From Paracoccus shanxieyensis (GTDB lineage Bacteria > Pseudomonadota > Alphaproteobacteria > Rhodobacterales > Rhodobacteraceae), in NCBI RefSeq assembly GCF_009711265.1, contig NZ_WMII01000001.1, positions 186,001 to 250,000 on the forward strand: a stretch of DNA of 64,000 nt, read 5' to 3'. A model generated the notes under the pieces. That model saw only the letters and a program-made list of their open reading frames with translations. It did not search any database and was not told where the DNA came from. A program made the translations under genes and the position numbers. Numbering within the stretch: the stretch's first letter is position 1; each line of letters starts with the position of its first letter. Shown here one piece after another: positions 1-10,327 of this stretch.

Positions 1-533
1 CGCTGGCCGCCGCGATCCGCGCCAAGGGCGGCCAGATCATCGAGGGGACGCCCGCGCAAAGCCCCGCCATCTGGGCCACGGGCGCGGCTGGTCTTGCGGA
101 TTGGGGCGGCACTGGCGTCAAGGGCCAGTCGGCGCTGCTGGCCTTTCCGGCGGCGGACGCCCCGCAGGTCTTTGCCGACGGGCTGCATATCGTGCCGCAT
201 GGCGACGGGACCGTGGCCATCGGCTCGACCTCGGAACGCGACGTGACGGACCTTGGCACGGATGGGCAGCTTGACGCGCTGATCGCGCAGGCGCGCATGA
301 TCTGCCCGGCACTGGCGGATGCGCCGGTGATCGACCGCTGGGCCGGACTGCGCCCGCGCGCCAGATCCCGCGCCCCCATCCTCGGCGCATGGCCCGGCAG
401 GCCCGGCGATTATGTGGCCAATGGCGGCTTCAAGATCGGGCTCGCCATGGCTCCGGCCTGCGCCGACATGCTGGCCACGCTGCTTCTGGACGGGCGCGAC
501 ACCATCCCCCAGCCATTCCGCCTTCCGCATTGA
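1..533 (+). CDS. FAD-dependent oxidoreductase (DAO/glycine-oxidase-like), C-terminal part
   Basis: This is the 3' end of a gene that begins before the window; the open frame runs from base 3 to a TGA at 531-533. The visible 176 residues look like the end of the D-amino-acid oxidase/glycine oxidase (DAO) family of flavoproteins, which oxidise amines or amino acids with FAD. Supporting segments are GLRPRARSRAPILG, typical of the substrate/FAD-side loop (an 'RP' arginine motif), and NGGFKIGLAMAP near the end, the usual C-terminal glycine-rich FAD-contact segment. The N-terminal Rossmann motif lies outside the window, so substrate cannot be judged. The gene is followed by a DUF4202 gene on the same strand and may be co-transcribed with it. 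Confidence 0.75.
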   Translation, partial: LAAAIRAKGGQIIEGTPAQSPAIWATGAAGLADWGGTGVKGQSALLAFPAADAPQVFADGLHIVPHGDGTVAIGSTSERDVTDLGTDGQLDALIAQARMICPALADAPVIDRWAGLRPRARSRAPILGAWPGRPGDYVANGGFKIGLAMAPACADMLATLLLDGRDTIPQPFRLPH

Positions 534-582
534 CCCCCAGCCCGACTGCGCCATGATGGCCAAAGCCAACCCCGAGGATCCC

Positions 583-1143
583 ATGACCCGCCTGCAGACA
601 GCCTTCGACGCCATCGACACCGCCAACGCCGCCGATCCGCATCTCGAAGCCGGCCAGCCCAAGGAACTGCTCTATGGCCAGCGCATGACAGCGGAACAGC
701 AGGCGCTTTACCCCGATGCGTCCGAGCCGCTGCAGATCGCCTGCCGCGGCCAGCATATCGAACGCTGGCAACTGCCGCGCGATGCCTATGCCATGGACCG
801 CCCCGGCTATCTGGCATGGCGCACCGAACAGGGCCGCCGCCATGCCACGCGGGTGGCAGGCATCATGCAGGATGCGGGCTATCCCGCCGAAGACGTGGCG
901 CATTGCGAAAAGATGCTGATGAAGCAGGGCATCAAGCGCGACGATGACGTGCAGGCGCTGGAGGACGTGGCCTGTTTCACCTTCATCCGCTGGTATCTGG
1001 GCCCCTTCGCCGAAGGCCGCGACCCCGACGAACTGCAACGCATCGTCGAAAAGACCGCCCGCAAGATGTCGGCACAGGCCCGGATGATCGCACTGAAGGA
1101 ATTCGACATCCCCGAACCCTTCGCCGAGGCCTTCCGTGCCTGA
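583..1143 (+). CDS. DUF4202 family protein
   Basis: A 186-residue soluble protein resembling the DUF4202 family, whose biochemical role is not known. Visible traits are the N-terminal LQTAFDAIDTANAADP segment, the repeated acidic/aromatic helices and an HCEKMLMKQGIKRD stretch; there is no signal peptide or membrane segment. I chose the ATG at 583 because GAGG lies five bases upstream; an earlier in-frame ATG at 553 would add ten residues, and one at 412 would run inside the upstream gene. The 3' end overlaps the next gene by eight bases, so the two are probably translationally coupled. Confidence 0.75.
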   Translation: MTRLQTAFDAIDTANAADPHLEAGQPKELLYGQRMTAEQQALYPDASEPLQIACRGQHIERWQLPRDAYAMDRPGYLAWRTEQGRRHATRVAGIMQDAGYPAEDVAHCEKMLMKQGIKRDDDVQALEDVACFTFIRWYLGPFAEGRDPDELQRIVEKTARKMSAQARMIALKEFDIPEPFAEAFRA

Positions 1144-1810
1144 CGCCCTGATCGTCGCGCATGGCCAGCCGGGTGATCCCGGCCCGCAACAGGCCGCGAC
1201 ACAGGATCTGGCCCGGCGCGTCGCCGCATACCTGCCGGGGATCTCCGTGCAGGGCGCGACGCTGGCGATGCCCGGCGCGCTGGACGTGGCGCGTGACGCG
1301 CGGCTGATCTATCCGATGTTCATGGCGACGGGCTGGTTCACGCGCAGCGAACTGCCCCGCCGCCTGCAACTTGCGGGCGCGGCCACCGCCCGCATCCTGC
1401 CGCCCTTCGGCAGCGATCCCGGCCTGCCTGTGCTGTGCCGCAGCCTGCTGGAACAGGCCGCCGCGGCGCAGGGCTGGCCGCTTCACGACACCCATATCCT
1501 GATCGCGGCGCATGGCTCGGGCCGCTCGCGCGCCCCGGCCGAGGCCGCGCGCAAGATGGCCGCCGACCTCGCGCCCCTGACCACCTCCTGCGGCTTCATC
1601 GAAGAAGCCCCCTTCATCGCCGATGCCGCCCGCGACCTGCCCTACCGCACGATCTGCCTGCCGCTGTTCGCCACCCGGGCCGAACATGTGACCGACGATT
1701 TGCCTCAGGCGCTAACCAAAGCCGGCTTCAAGGGCATCACCCTGCCCCCGATCGGCATGGCCGATGACGCCCCGGCGATGATCGCGGCAAGCATCAGGGC
1801 CGCGCTCTGA
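1136..1810 (+). CDS. CbiX/sirohydrochlorin chelatase-like protein
   Basis: A 224-residue protein with the duplicated architecture of CbiX-type chelatases, which insert Co or Fe into sirohydrochlorin. The first half begins with ALIVAHGQPGDPG and the second carries ILIAAHGSGRSRAP near residue 122; the paired 'AHG' histidines occupy the positions of the metal/tetrapyrrole-binding His residues in this fold. The start is GTG at 1136, eight bases inside the upstream DUF4202 gene. No other cobalamin or siroheme genes are visible nearby, so metal and substrate are inferred only from family; it could also be a divergent paralogue with another role. Confidence 0.65.
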   Translation: MPDALIVAHGQPGDPGPQQAATQDLARRVAAYLPGISVQGATLAMPGALDVARDARLIYPMFMATGWFTRSELPRRLQLAGAATARILPPFGSDPGLPVLCRSLLEQAAAAQGWPLHDTHILIAAHGSGRSRAPAEAARKMAADLAPLTTSCGFIEEAPFIADAARDLPYRTICLPLFATRAEHVTDDLPQALTKAGFKGITLPPIGMADDAPAMIAASIRAAL

Positions 1811-1833
1811 AGCGCGACCCTCTGGCCGTCCTT

Positions 1834-1850
1834 GTTTTTCAAATACCCAA
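1834..1850. repeat. Possible degenerate copy of the CAAATACTCA intergenic motif
   Basis: The gap between the CbiX-like gene and valS, whose 3' ends face each other, contains GTTTTTCAAATACCCAA. It resembles the TTC-pyrimidine-CAAATACTCATG motif found at 51518-51544 and in the inverted repeat at 54861-54989. The match is partial, so membership in the same repeat family is tentative. Confidence 0.3.
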
Positions 1851-1879
1851 TCCGACCGCACCACCGGCGCGGCCAGCGG

Positions 1880-4744
<2,865 letters not shown>

Positions 4745-4804
4745 GTCGTCACCCCATCAATCGCGACCGGGGATAGCGAAAGGCGCACGAAATGCCAACA
4801 GGCG

Positions 4805-5470
4805 CTAGGTCATGAAGCGCGCGGGAATGCGGTCCTGAAACGGGAAATACCGAAACCACGGCTTCGCCTCGTCCAGCACCCGCGCACATGAGGGGCGCTG
4901 CACCAGCCGGTCGAAATACGCCCGCATCGCGGGATGGTCGTCAAACGGATGGATCGCCCCGGCATAGAACAGCGCCGGCAGCGCCGCACAATCGGCCAGC
5001 GAAAACGCCCCTGCCGCCCAATCGCCCTGCCCCGACAGGTGGCGCTCGGCCACGCGATAGGCGCGGTCCAGCTTGTCGCGGGCCTGTTCCACGATGACCG
5101 GATCGCGGCGTTCGGGCGGGCGCAGCGCGTCATCGACGATCTTTTGCATGACCAGCTGGATGTTCATGTCGAAAAAGCGGTCCCACAGCCGGATGGGCAG
5201 CGCGGCCTGAGGATCGGCGGGCAGCATGCGCGACTGCGCCGGATGGTTCAGGTCCAGATGTTCGATCATGATCGAGCTTTCGGCGATCCGCGTGGCGCCG
5301 TCCTGCAGCACCGGAAACTGCCGCATGGGCCACAGGCTTTCCAGAAGCGCCGCATCCTCGGGCTTTGTCAGGTCGATCGGATGCGGCGTGAATTCGCGCT
5401 GCGTGTCATAAAGCGCGACCAGAGGCTTCCAGCAAAAGGACGACAGCGGGTGATAAAACAGTGTCAGCAT
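4805..5470 (-). CDS. Glutathione S-transferase family protein (distal gene)
   Basis: A 221-residue thioredoxin-fold/helical-bundle protein of the GST superfamily. The N-terminal domain shows LFYHPLSSFCWKPLVAL, where Ser/Cys residues occupy the catalytic region of bacterial GSTs, and the conserved cis-proline segment FPVLQDG followed by IAESSIMIEHL (the glutathione-contacting E-S pair). The C-terminal helical domain contains FSLADCAALPAL, the N-capping (S/T)xxD-type motif. It is the last gene of a five-gene minus-strand run; its ATG at 5470 overlaps the stop of the preceding GST by one base (a GTG one codon earlier is also possible). It probably conjugates or reduces electrophiles; substrate unknown. 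Confidence 0.85.
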   Translation of the reverse strand: MLTLFYHPLSSFCWKPLVALYDTQREFTPHPIDLTKPEDAALLESLWPMRQFPVLQDGATRIAESSIMIEHLDLNHPAQSRMLPADPQAALPIRLWDRFFDMNIQLVMQKIVDDALRPPERRDPVIVEQARDKLDRAYRVAERHLSGQGDWAAGAFSLADCAALPALFYAGAIHPFDDHPAMRAYFDRLVQRPSCARVLDEAKPWFRYFPFQDRIPARFMT

Positions 5471-6099
5471 CACGCGGCCTGCGCGAAATGCGCCAGTTGT
5501 TCCGCCAGCGCCTGCTGAAAGGCCGGGCGCGCGGTAATCCGGTCCTGATAAGCCTTCAGCCCCGGATAGGGCGCGATTTCCCCAAGGCCATCGACGATGC
5601 GCAGAATGTCGGCCATCAGGATATCGGCCACGGTGAACCGGTCTGCGGCGATGAATTCGCGCCCCTGCAGCACCGTTTCAAGCTGGCCAAGCCGGTCGTG
5701 CAGCCATGGCAGGACAATGCCCTCGGCGGCCGGGTCCTGCTTGATCCAGCGCGCCATGGCCAGCATCATCGCGGGCGGTTCCAGCGTGTTCAGCGCGGCG
5801 ATCAGCCATTGCTGGGCCTTGACCCGGTCCGCCGCGCCCTCGGGCATCAGCGCGGGGTGGCGTTCGCCCAGATACAGCAGGATCGCGCCGCTTTCAAAGA
5901 TCGACAGATCGCCGTCGCGCAGCATCGGCACCTGACCAAAGGGCTGGCGGGCGAAGTGCTGGGGTGTCTTGCCGCTGAGGCTGGTCGATTCGATGCGATA
6001 GGGCAGCCCCGCCTCATGGCAGGCCCAGCGGATGCGCAGGTCGCGGACATAGCCCTTGGCCATATCGGGAACCCAGTCATAGGTGGTGATGGTCAGCAT
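5470..6099 (-). CDS. Glutathione S-transferase family protein (proximal gene)
   Basis: A 209-residue GST. The thioredoxin-like domain carries VPMLRDGDLSIFESGAILLYL, i.e. the cis-Pro and E-S glutathione-binding motif at about residues 58-78, and the C-terminal domain carries RFTVADILMADIL with the conserved helix N-cap Asp. Only about 25 percent of positions appear shared with the following GST, so they are not a recent duplication. The ATG at 6099 is three bases after the stop of the YceI-family gene and its own stop overlaps the next ATG, which supports one transcript. A role in glutathione-dependent detoxification is inferred from the family and the neighbours. Confidence 0.88.
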   Translation of the reverse strand: MLTITTYDWVPDMAKGYVRDLRIRWACHEAGLPYRIESTSLSGKTPQHFARQPFGQVPMLRDGDLSIFESGAILLYLGERHPALMPEGAADRVKAQQWLIAALNTLEPPAMMLAMARWIKQDPAAEGIVLPWLHDRLGQLETVLQGREFIAADRFTVADILMADILRIVDGLGEIAPYPGLKAYQDRITARPAFQQALAEQLAHFAQAA

Positions 6100-6102
6100 G
6101 GC

Positions 6103-6735
6103 TTACTCCTGCCGGACGAATTCGGCATCTATCTGGATGGGGATGGGCGCGGTGAAGAACGCATTCAGCCCATAGGCCTGCGGGTCGATTTCGGTAGTGG
6201 CCTGAATGCCGATCAGATCGCGGATGATGGGGTTTCCCTGCGCGTCGCCGGTATAGCCCTTGCCCGCGCCGATCAGCGTCACATCGAAAGTGGCGGGATG
6301 GGTGCGGCCCATCAGCGTCAACTGCCCTGCGACCGTGCCGCGGGTATTGCCGTCCGCGGTGAAGCTGTCCGACACGAAGCTTGCCTGCGGATTGGCCACC
6401 GCGTTCAGGTAATCCGCACCCAGCAAGACCTCTTTGAAGCCCGCAACCGGGGTCGACAGGCTGTCGATCGCGACATGCGCCTCAAGCCGGTTCTGCGTCG
6501 GATCGTCGGGGTTCCATTCCAGCACGCCGTCGGGCGCGTCAAAGCGGAACAGGCTGTAGGAAAATCCCAGATGCAGCACGCGGGCGATGACGGCGGTGTG
6601 CATCGGGTCCAGCCGATAGCTGCCCGCCGCCGCCGCATGGAAATCCCTTTGCCCATGCGGCACATCGGCGGGGCTGTAGTCCTGCGCCGCCACCGGGGCG
6701 GCGCAGAGGATCGCAAGGCAAAGCGCGCGGATCAT
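6103..6735 (-). CDS. YceI family periplasmic lipid-binding-like protein
   Basis: A 210-residue protein with a Sec signal peptide (LCLAILCAAPVAAQD, cleavage after AAQ likely) followed by a YceI lipocalin-like barrel. Hallmarks are YRLDPMHTAVIARVLHLGFSY near residue 42, the RLEAHVAIDSLST strand, PQASFVSDSFT and the GTVAGQLTLMGRTHPATFDV segment. YceI proteins bind isoprenoid or other hydrophobic ligands in the periplasm. Its ATG overlaps the stop of the VOC gene by four bases (ATGA), so it is translated from the same message. The gene links a periplasmic hydrophobic-ligand binder to cytoplasmic GST and VOC proteins. Confidence 0.88.
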   Translation of the reverse strand: MIRALCLAILCAAPVAAQDYSPADVPHGQRDFHAAAAGSYRLDPMHTAVIARVLHLGFSYSLFRFDAPDGVLEWNPDDPTQNRLEAHVAIDSLSTPVAGFKEVLLGADYLNAVANPQASFVSDSFTADGNTRGTVAGQLTLMGRTHPATFDVTLIGAGKGYTGDAQGNPIIRDLIGIQATTEIDPQAYGLNAFFTAPIPIQIDAEFVRQE

Positions 6736-7511
6736 GCCGTCTGCGCCTTGGGGCCGACGATGGCGAAATGCGCGCCATTCGGATCCTGCGCCACGGCGAT
6801 GAAGGCGGGGCCCGGAACCTCGACCGGGCCGTGCATGACCGTGCCGCCCGCCGCTTCGATGCGCTGGATCGCGGCATCGACGCCGTTCACGCCGAAATAG
6901 GGCAGCCAGCACGGACGGGGCGCATTGCCCAGCCCCATCATGCCGCCGATCTGCGTGCCCTGCCATGTGAACAGCTGGTAATTGCCCATCTCTCCCATCG
7001 GCATGGTGTCGGACTTGGCCCAGCCGAACATTTCGGCATAGAAGTCGAAGCCCGCCTCGGGGTCGGTGGACATCAGTTCGATCCAGTTGCCGTGGCTTTC
7101 CTTCTGCTGATTCCATGCCCCGGTATCGACGCCGGGCTGCGGATCCATCGCGGCGGGTTGCAGGATGCTGAAGACAGCCCCCTGCGGGTCCGAGACCACC
7201 GCGAACCTCCCGGTTCCGGGAATATCGGCAGGCCCGTGCAGCAGCTTGCCGCCCAGGGTCGCGATCTTGTCGGCTGCCGCATCGACATCGTCCACGTCGA
7301 AATAGACCGCCCAGAACGCAGGCGTGTCGTCCATCGCCTCATAGAGGCCCGCGATCATGTCGCCGCCATGGCTGGCAAGGTGATAGGTAAAGCCGTCCAT
7401 CCCGGCATCGGCGATGCGCCAGCCAAACAGCTTGGCATAGAAATCGCCGGTCCGCGCCAGCGCGCCTTTGGGGGTGGTCAGTTCAAACCAGCAGGGTTTT
7501 CCGTGAAACAT
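6732..7511 (-). CDS. Two-domain VOC (glyoxalase/dioxygenase fold) protein
   Basis: A 259-residue protein made of two consecutive vicinal-oxygen-chelate domains. Each half starts with a WFELTT/WIELMS strand, continues with a DFYAKLFGW or DFYAEMFGW helix and ends with an F-x-(V/I)-V-(S/A)-x-D-P-x-G-A type motif (FAVVSDPQGAVFSI and FIAVAQDPNGAHFAI). VOC enzymes include glyoxalase I, antibiotic-resistance proteins and ring-cleavage dioxygenases; the exact reaction is not determined by sequence. It sits ten bases after the DUF1428 gene and overlaps the YceI gene. Together with the two downstream GSTs it suggests a glutathione- or electrophile-related function. Confidence 0.88.
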   Translation of the reverse strand: MFHGKPCWFELTTPKGALARTGDFYAKLFGWRIADAGMDGFTYHLASHGGDMIAGLYEAMDDTPAFWAVYFDVDDVDAAADKIATLGGKLLHGPADIPGTGRFAVVSDPQGAVFSILQPAAMDPQPGVDTGAWNQQKESHGNWIELMSTDPEAGFDFYAEMFGWAKSDTMPMGEMGNYQLFTWQGTQIGGMMGLGNAPRPCWLPYFGVNGVDAAIQRIEAAGGTVMHGPVEVPGPAFIAVAQDPNGAHFAIVGPKAQTA

Positions 7512-7521
7512 GACCGCCCCC

Positions 7522-7875
7522 TCAGCTTTCGTCCACCACGGGCTCGAACCCGCCCCACATCATGCGCATGCCGTCAAAGGGCATCTCGGGCATCTTCTGC
7601 ATCTCGGGGTCGTCCATCATCTTGGCATAGGCGGCGTCCGCCGTGACCCGGTCCGGCCATTCGATCCACGAAAACACCACGGTTTCGTCATCCTTGGCCT
7701 GCGTCGCCATGTAGAAATCCGTGACCTTGCCGCGCGGCACATCGACGCCCCAATTCTCGATCAGGCGGATGGCGCCCAGGCGCTTGAACATCGGCGCGGC
7801 CATCTTGGCATGGTCGATATAAGCCTGCTTGTTCGCGGTCGGCACCGCCAGCAGAAACCCCGAGTAGTAAGTCAT
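7522..7875 (-). CDS. DUF1428 family protein (ferredoxin-like dimeric alpha/beta-barrel fold)
   Basis: A 117-residue protein of the DUF1428 family. It opens with MTYYSGFLLAVPTANKQAYIDH and contains FSWIEWPDRVTADAAYAKMMDDP, both typical of the family, whose function is unknown. The ATG at 7875 is chosen because GGAGGA precedes it at good spacing; an upstream in-frame ATG at 7944 would place coding sequence over the promoter of the divergent regulator. It is the first gene of the five-gene run that continues through VOC, YceI and two GST genes. Confidence 0.85.
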   Translation of the reverse strand: MTYYSGFLLAVPTANKQAYIDHAKMAAPMFKRLGAIRLIENWGVDVPRGKVTDFYMATQAKDDETVVFSWIEWPDRVTADAAYAKMMDDPEMQKMPEMPFDGMRMMWGGFEPVVDES

Positions 7876-7925
7876 CGCTTCCTCCTCTGTGGCGCGATAT
7901 GCGCCGGTGATTCCAAGGCTGGCAC

Positions 7926-7954
7926 TTGCAGTATTAAAAAGCAACTGATAATAT
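7926..7954 (+). promoter_or_regulatory. Predicted promoter of the HxlR-type regulator with a nearby imperfect inverted repeat
   Basis: TTGCAG at 7926-7931 and TAATAT at 7949-7954 are spaced by 17 bases and lie just ahead of the ATG at 7961. GTATTA at 7931-7936 and TAATAT at 7949-7954 also form an imperfect inverted repeat, which could be an operator for the HxlR protein. The segment is AT-rich compared with its surroundings. This is a motif-level prediction only. Confidence 0.4.
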
Positions 7955-7960
7955 CTTTAC

Positions 7961-8671
7961 ATGACTGATCCCGCAAAATCCCGCCTGCGCTATGATGAGG
8001 GCTGCCTTGGCGCCCATGCGCTGAACACCATCGGCGACCGCTGGGGGCTGCTGGTGGTGCGGGAACTGATGTTTGCGCCCAAAAGGTTTCAGATGATCCG
8101 CGCCGGGTTGCCGGGGATCACCGCCAGCGTGCTGACGCAGCGGCTGGGGCAACTGGCCGATGCGGGGGTGGTCGATCACGACCCGGCGCTGGGGATCTAT
8201 GCGCTGACGGATCGGGGCCGCGCGCTGCATCCCGTCCTGCGCGAGCTGTGCCGCTGGGCGCTGCTGCTGCCGGGGCATGACCCGATGCGGCATATCAGCG
8301 TCTCGGCGCTGATGATCTCGATGTCCGCGACGGTCGATCTGGCGGCTGCGGCGGGGTCCGGGCTGGTCGCGGGCGTGATCTCGGGGCCCGAGCAGTTTCG
8401 CGTGACATTCGATCCGGCAGGCGCGCCGCAGGTGCGGGCCGTGCGTCAGGCGGGGGGCGATTTCACCTTGCAGGGCAGCGGCAACGATCTGGCCTTTGCC
8501 ATCTACGGGCCCGGCCCGGTCGCCATGTCCATGGCGGGGCGGGTGGCGCTGGCCGGCGATCGCGATGCCGCCCAGCGTTTTTGCGGGGTGTTCAGCCTGT
8601 CGCCTCAGACCAGATCCAGCAGCGACTCGCCCGAGGAAATGGTGCAGGCGCCGGGGCTTTCCTCGACCTGA
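7961..8671 (+). CDS. HxlR-family transcriptional regulator with SCP2-like C-terminal region
   Basis: A 236-residue regulator. Residues 15-95 form an HxlR winged helix-turn-helix: GDRWGLLVVRELMFAPKRF, then GITASVLTQRLGQLADAGVV and a YALTDRGRAL wing. Residues 110-225 are an extra domain with strands and a closing segment (FTLQGSGNDLAFAIYGPG, GRVALAGDRDAAQRF) resembling SCP2 sterol-carrier-like domains, so it may sense a hydrophobic ligand. It is divergent from the DUF1428-VOC-YceI-GST-GST genes and is the obvious candidate to control them. Its last 67 bases overlap the convergent peroxiredoxin gene; the final 22 residues are low in family similarity. Confidence 0.85.
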   Translation: MTDPAKSRLRYDEGCLGAHALNTIGDRWGLLVVRELMFAPKRFQMIRAGLPGITASVLTQRLGQLADAGVVDHDPALGIYALTDRGRALHPVLRELCRWALLLPGHDPMRHISVSALMISMSATVDLAAAAGSGLVAGVISGPEQFRVTFDPAGAPQVRAVRQAGGDFTLQGSGNDLAFAIYGPGPVAMSMAGRVALAGDRDAAQRFCGVFSLSPQTRSSSDSPEEMVQAPGLSST

Positions 8672-9084
8672 AATTCGGTCACGACACCGCCATCGACCAG
8701 CATCGCATAGCGCTTCGAGCGGCCGTTGACCCAGCCCGCGCCTTCGATGTTCATGCCAAGCGCCTTGGTCCAGCTGCCATCGGCATCGGCCAGAACCTCG
8801 ATCCCCGCATCGCCCGCGCCGGTCGATTTCGACCATGCGCCCGCGACAAAGGGGTCGTTGACGGTGACACAGATCACGCGCGACACGCCCTTTTCGCGGA
8901 ACTTGTCGGCATTCTTCACGAAGCTGGGCATGTGGCTGTTGCTGCAGGTCGGCGTATAGGCCCCCGGCACGGCAAAGATCGCGACCTTGCCGGTCAGATC
9001 CTGAACCTTGACGGTTTCCGGGCCGTTCTCGCCCAGCTTGACCAGCTCACCCGCGGGCAGCTTGTCCCCTTTTGCGATTGCCAT
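8605..9084 (-). CDS. Peroxiredoxin (Prx5/AhpE-like redoxin family)
   Basis: A 159-residue thiol peroxidase of the Prx5 group. The peroxidatic cysteine lies in FAVPGAYTPTCSNSHMP near residue 48, with the conserved P-x3-T-x2-C arrangement; the active-site Arg is in the NGRSKRYAMLVD segment. Prx5 enzymes reduce hydrogen peroxide and organic hydroperoxides with glutathione/glutaredoxin or thioredoxin as reductant. The ATG at 9084 is preceded by a GGAGGAAG-type ribosome site on the minus strand. Length is normal for the family. It is convergent with and overlaps the HxlR gene. Confidence 0.95.
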   Translation of the reverse strand: MAIAKGDKLPAGELVKLGENGPETVKVQDLTGKVAIFAVPGAYTPTCSNSHMPSFVKNADKFREKGVSRVICVTVNDPFVAGAWSKSTGAGDAGIEVLADADGSWTKALGMNIEGAGWVNGRSKRYAMLVDGGVVTEFQVEESPGACTISSGESLLDLV

Positions 9085-9160
9085 GCGCTTCCTCCATGAA
9101 TTGCATCGGTTCGGGCCGGACTATAGGGTGCGCTCCGCGAAACACCAGCGGGGGCGTGGC

Positions 9161-10327
9161 ATGAATATCGTGATCCTAGGCGCGGGTCAGGCGGCGGCAT
9201 CGCTGGCGGCGCGGCTGCGGGCGCTTGGCCATACAGGCGGGGTCACGGTCATCGGCGATGAGCCCGCGCCGCCCTATCAGCGCCCCCCCTTGTCCAAGGC
9301 CTATCTGCTGGGAGAGATGGGGCTGGACCGGCTGACGCTGCGCGCGCCGGACTGGTGGCAGGAACAGGGCATCACGCTGCGCCTTGGCTGCCGCGCCACG
9401 GCCATCGACCGGGCCCGGCGCGAGGTGCAGACCGACGCAGGCCCGCTGCCCTATGACGCCTTGGCGCTGACGCTGGGCGCCGCGCCGCGCCGGTTGCCTG
9501 CGGCCATGGGCGGCGATCTGGCGCATGTGCATGTGGTGCGCGATCTGGCCGACATCGCCGGGCTGCGGCCTGCGATGGGGACCGGGCGGCGGCTGGTGGT
9601 GATCGGCGGCGGCTATGTCGGGCTTGAGGCGGCGGCGGTCGCCCGCAAGCTGGGGCTAGAGGTCACGCTGGTCGAGGCCGCGCCGCGCATCCTTGGCCGC
9701 GTCGCCGCCCCCCAGACCGCCGACATGATCCGCGCGCTGCAGGAACGCCATGGCGTGCGGATCATCGAAGGCACGGCCATCACGGGCATTTCCGATGGCG
9801 TGGCTCTGGCAGACGGGCGCGTGCTGCCTGCCGATCTGGTGATCTGCGGCATCGGCGTGTCGCCCCGCACCGCATTGGCCGAGGCGGCGGGGCTGCAGAT
9901 CGACAACGGCATCGCCGTCGATGCGCAGGGCCGCAGCAGCGATCCGGCGATCTGGGCGGCGGGCGATTGCGCCAGCTTTCCCGGCCCCGATGGGCGGATG
10001 CGGCTGGAAAGTGTCGGCAATGCCATCGACATGGCGGAAACCGTCGCCGCGAACATGCTGGGTGCGGCCACGCCCTATGTGCCGAAACCGTGGTTCTGGT
10101 CGGATCAGTTCGACGCCAAGCTGCAGATCGCCGGGCTGAACGCCGGATATGACCGGGTGGTGACGCGGCCCGGCTCGGTCTGGTATTACCGCGCGGGGCG
10201 GCTGATCGCGGTGGACGCGCTGAACGACGCCCGCGCCTATATGATCGGCAAGCGCCTGATCGAGGCCGGCACATCGCCCCTGCCCGAAACCGTGGCCAGC
10301 GCCACCGACCTGAAGGCCCTGCTATGA
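9161..10327 (+). CDS. NAD(P)H:rubredoxin/ferredoxin reductase-like FAD protein
   Basis: A 388-residue FAD/NAD disulfide-oxidoreductase-fold protein of the ferredoxin-reductase type that serves P450 or Rieske oxygenases (rhodocoxin/putidaredoxin reductase group). The FAD dinucleotide motif is IVILGAGQAAASLAARLR at residue 3, the NAD motif VIGGGYVGLEAAAVARKLG near residue 147, and the second FAD motif IWAAGDCASF near residue 265; the C-terminal reductase domain follows. ATG at 9161 is preceded by GGGGGCG. No ferredoxin or oxygenase is adjacent, so its electron acceptor is unknown; it overlaps rsmD by four bases. Confidence 0.88.
   Translation: MNIVILGAGQAAASLAARLRALGHTGGVTVIGDEPAPPYQRPPLSKAYLLGEMGLDRLTLRAPDWWQEQGITLRLGCRATAIDRARREVQTDAGPLPYDALALTLGAAPRRLPAAMGGDLAHVHVVRDLADIAGLRPAMGTGRRLVVIGGGYVGLEAAAVARKLGLEVTLVEAAPRILGRVAAPQTADMIRALQERHGVRIIEGTAITGISDGVALADGRVLPADLVICGIGVSPRTALAEAAGLQIDNGIAVDAQGRSSDPAIWAAGDCASFPGPDGRMRLESVGNAIDMAETVAANMLGAATPYVPKPWFWSDQFDAKLQIAGLNAGYDRVVTRPGSVWYYRAGRLIAVDALNDARAYMIGKRLIEAGTSPLPETVASATDLKALL

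Noticed and set aside
4805..6099. Recent tandem duplication of the two GST genes
   Set aside because: The two proteins differ at most positions; only the fold-defining motifs are shared.
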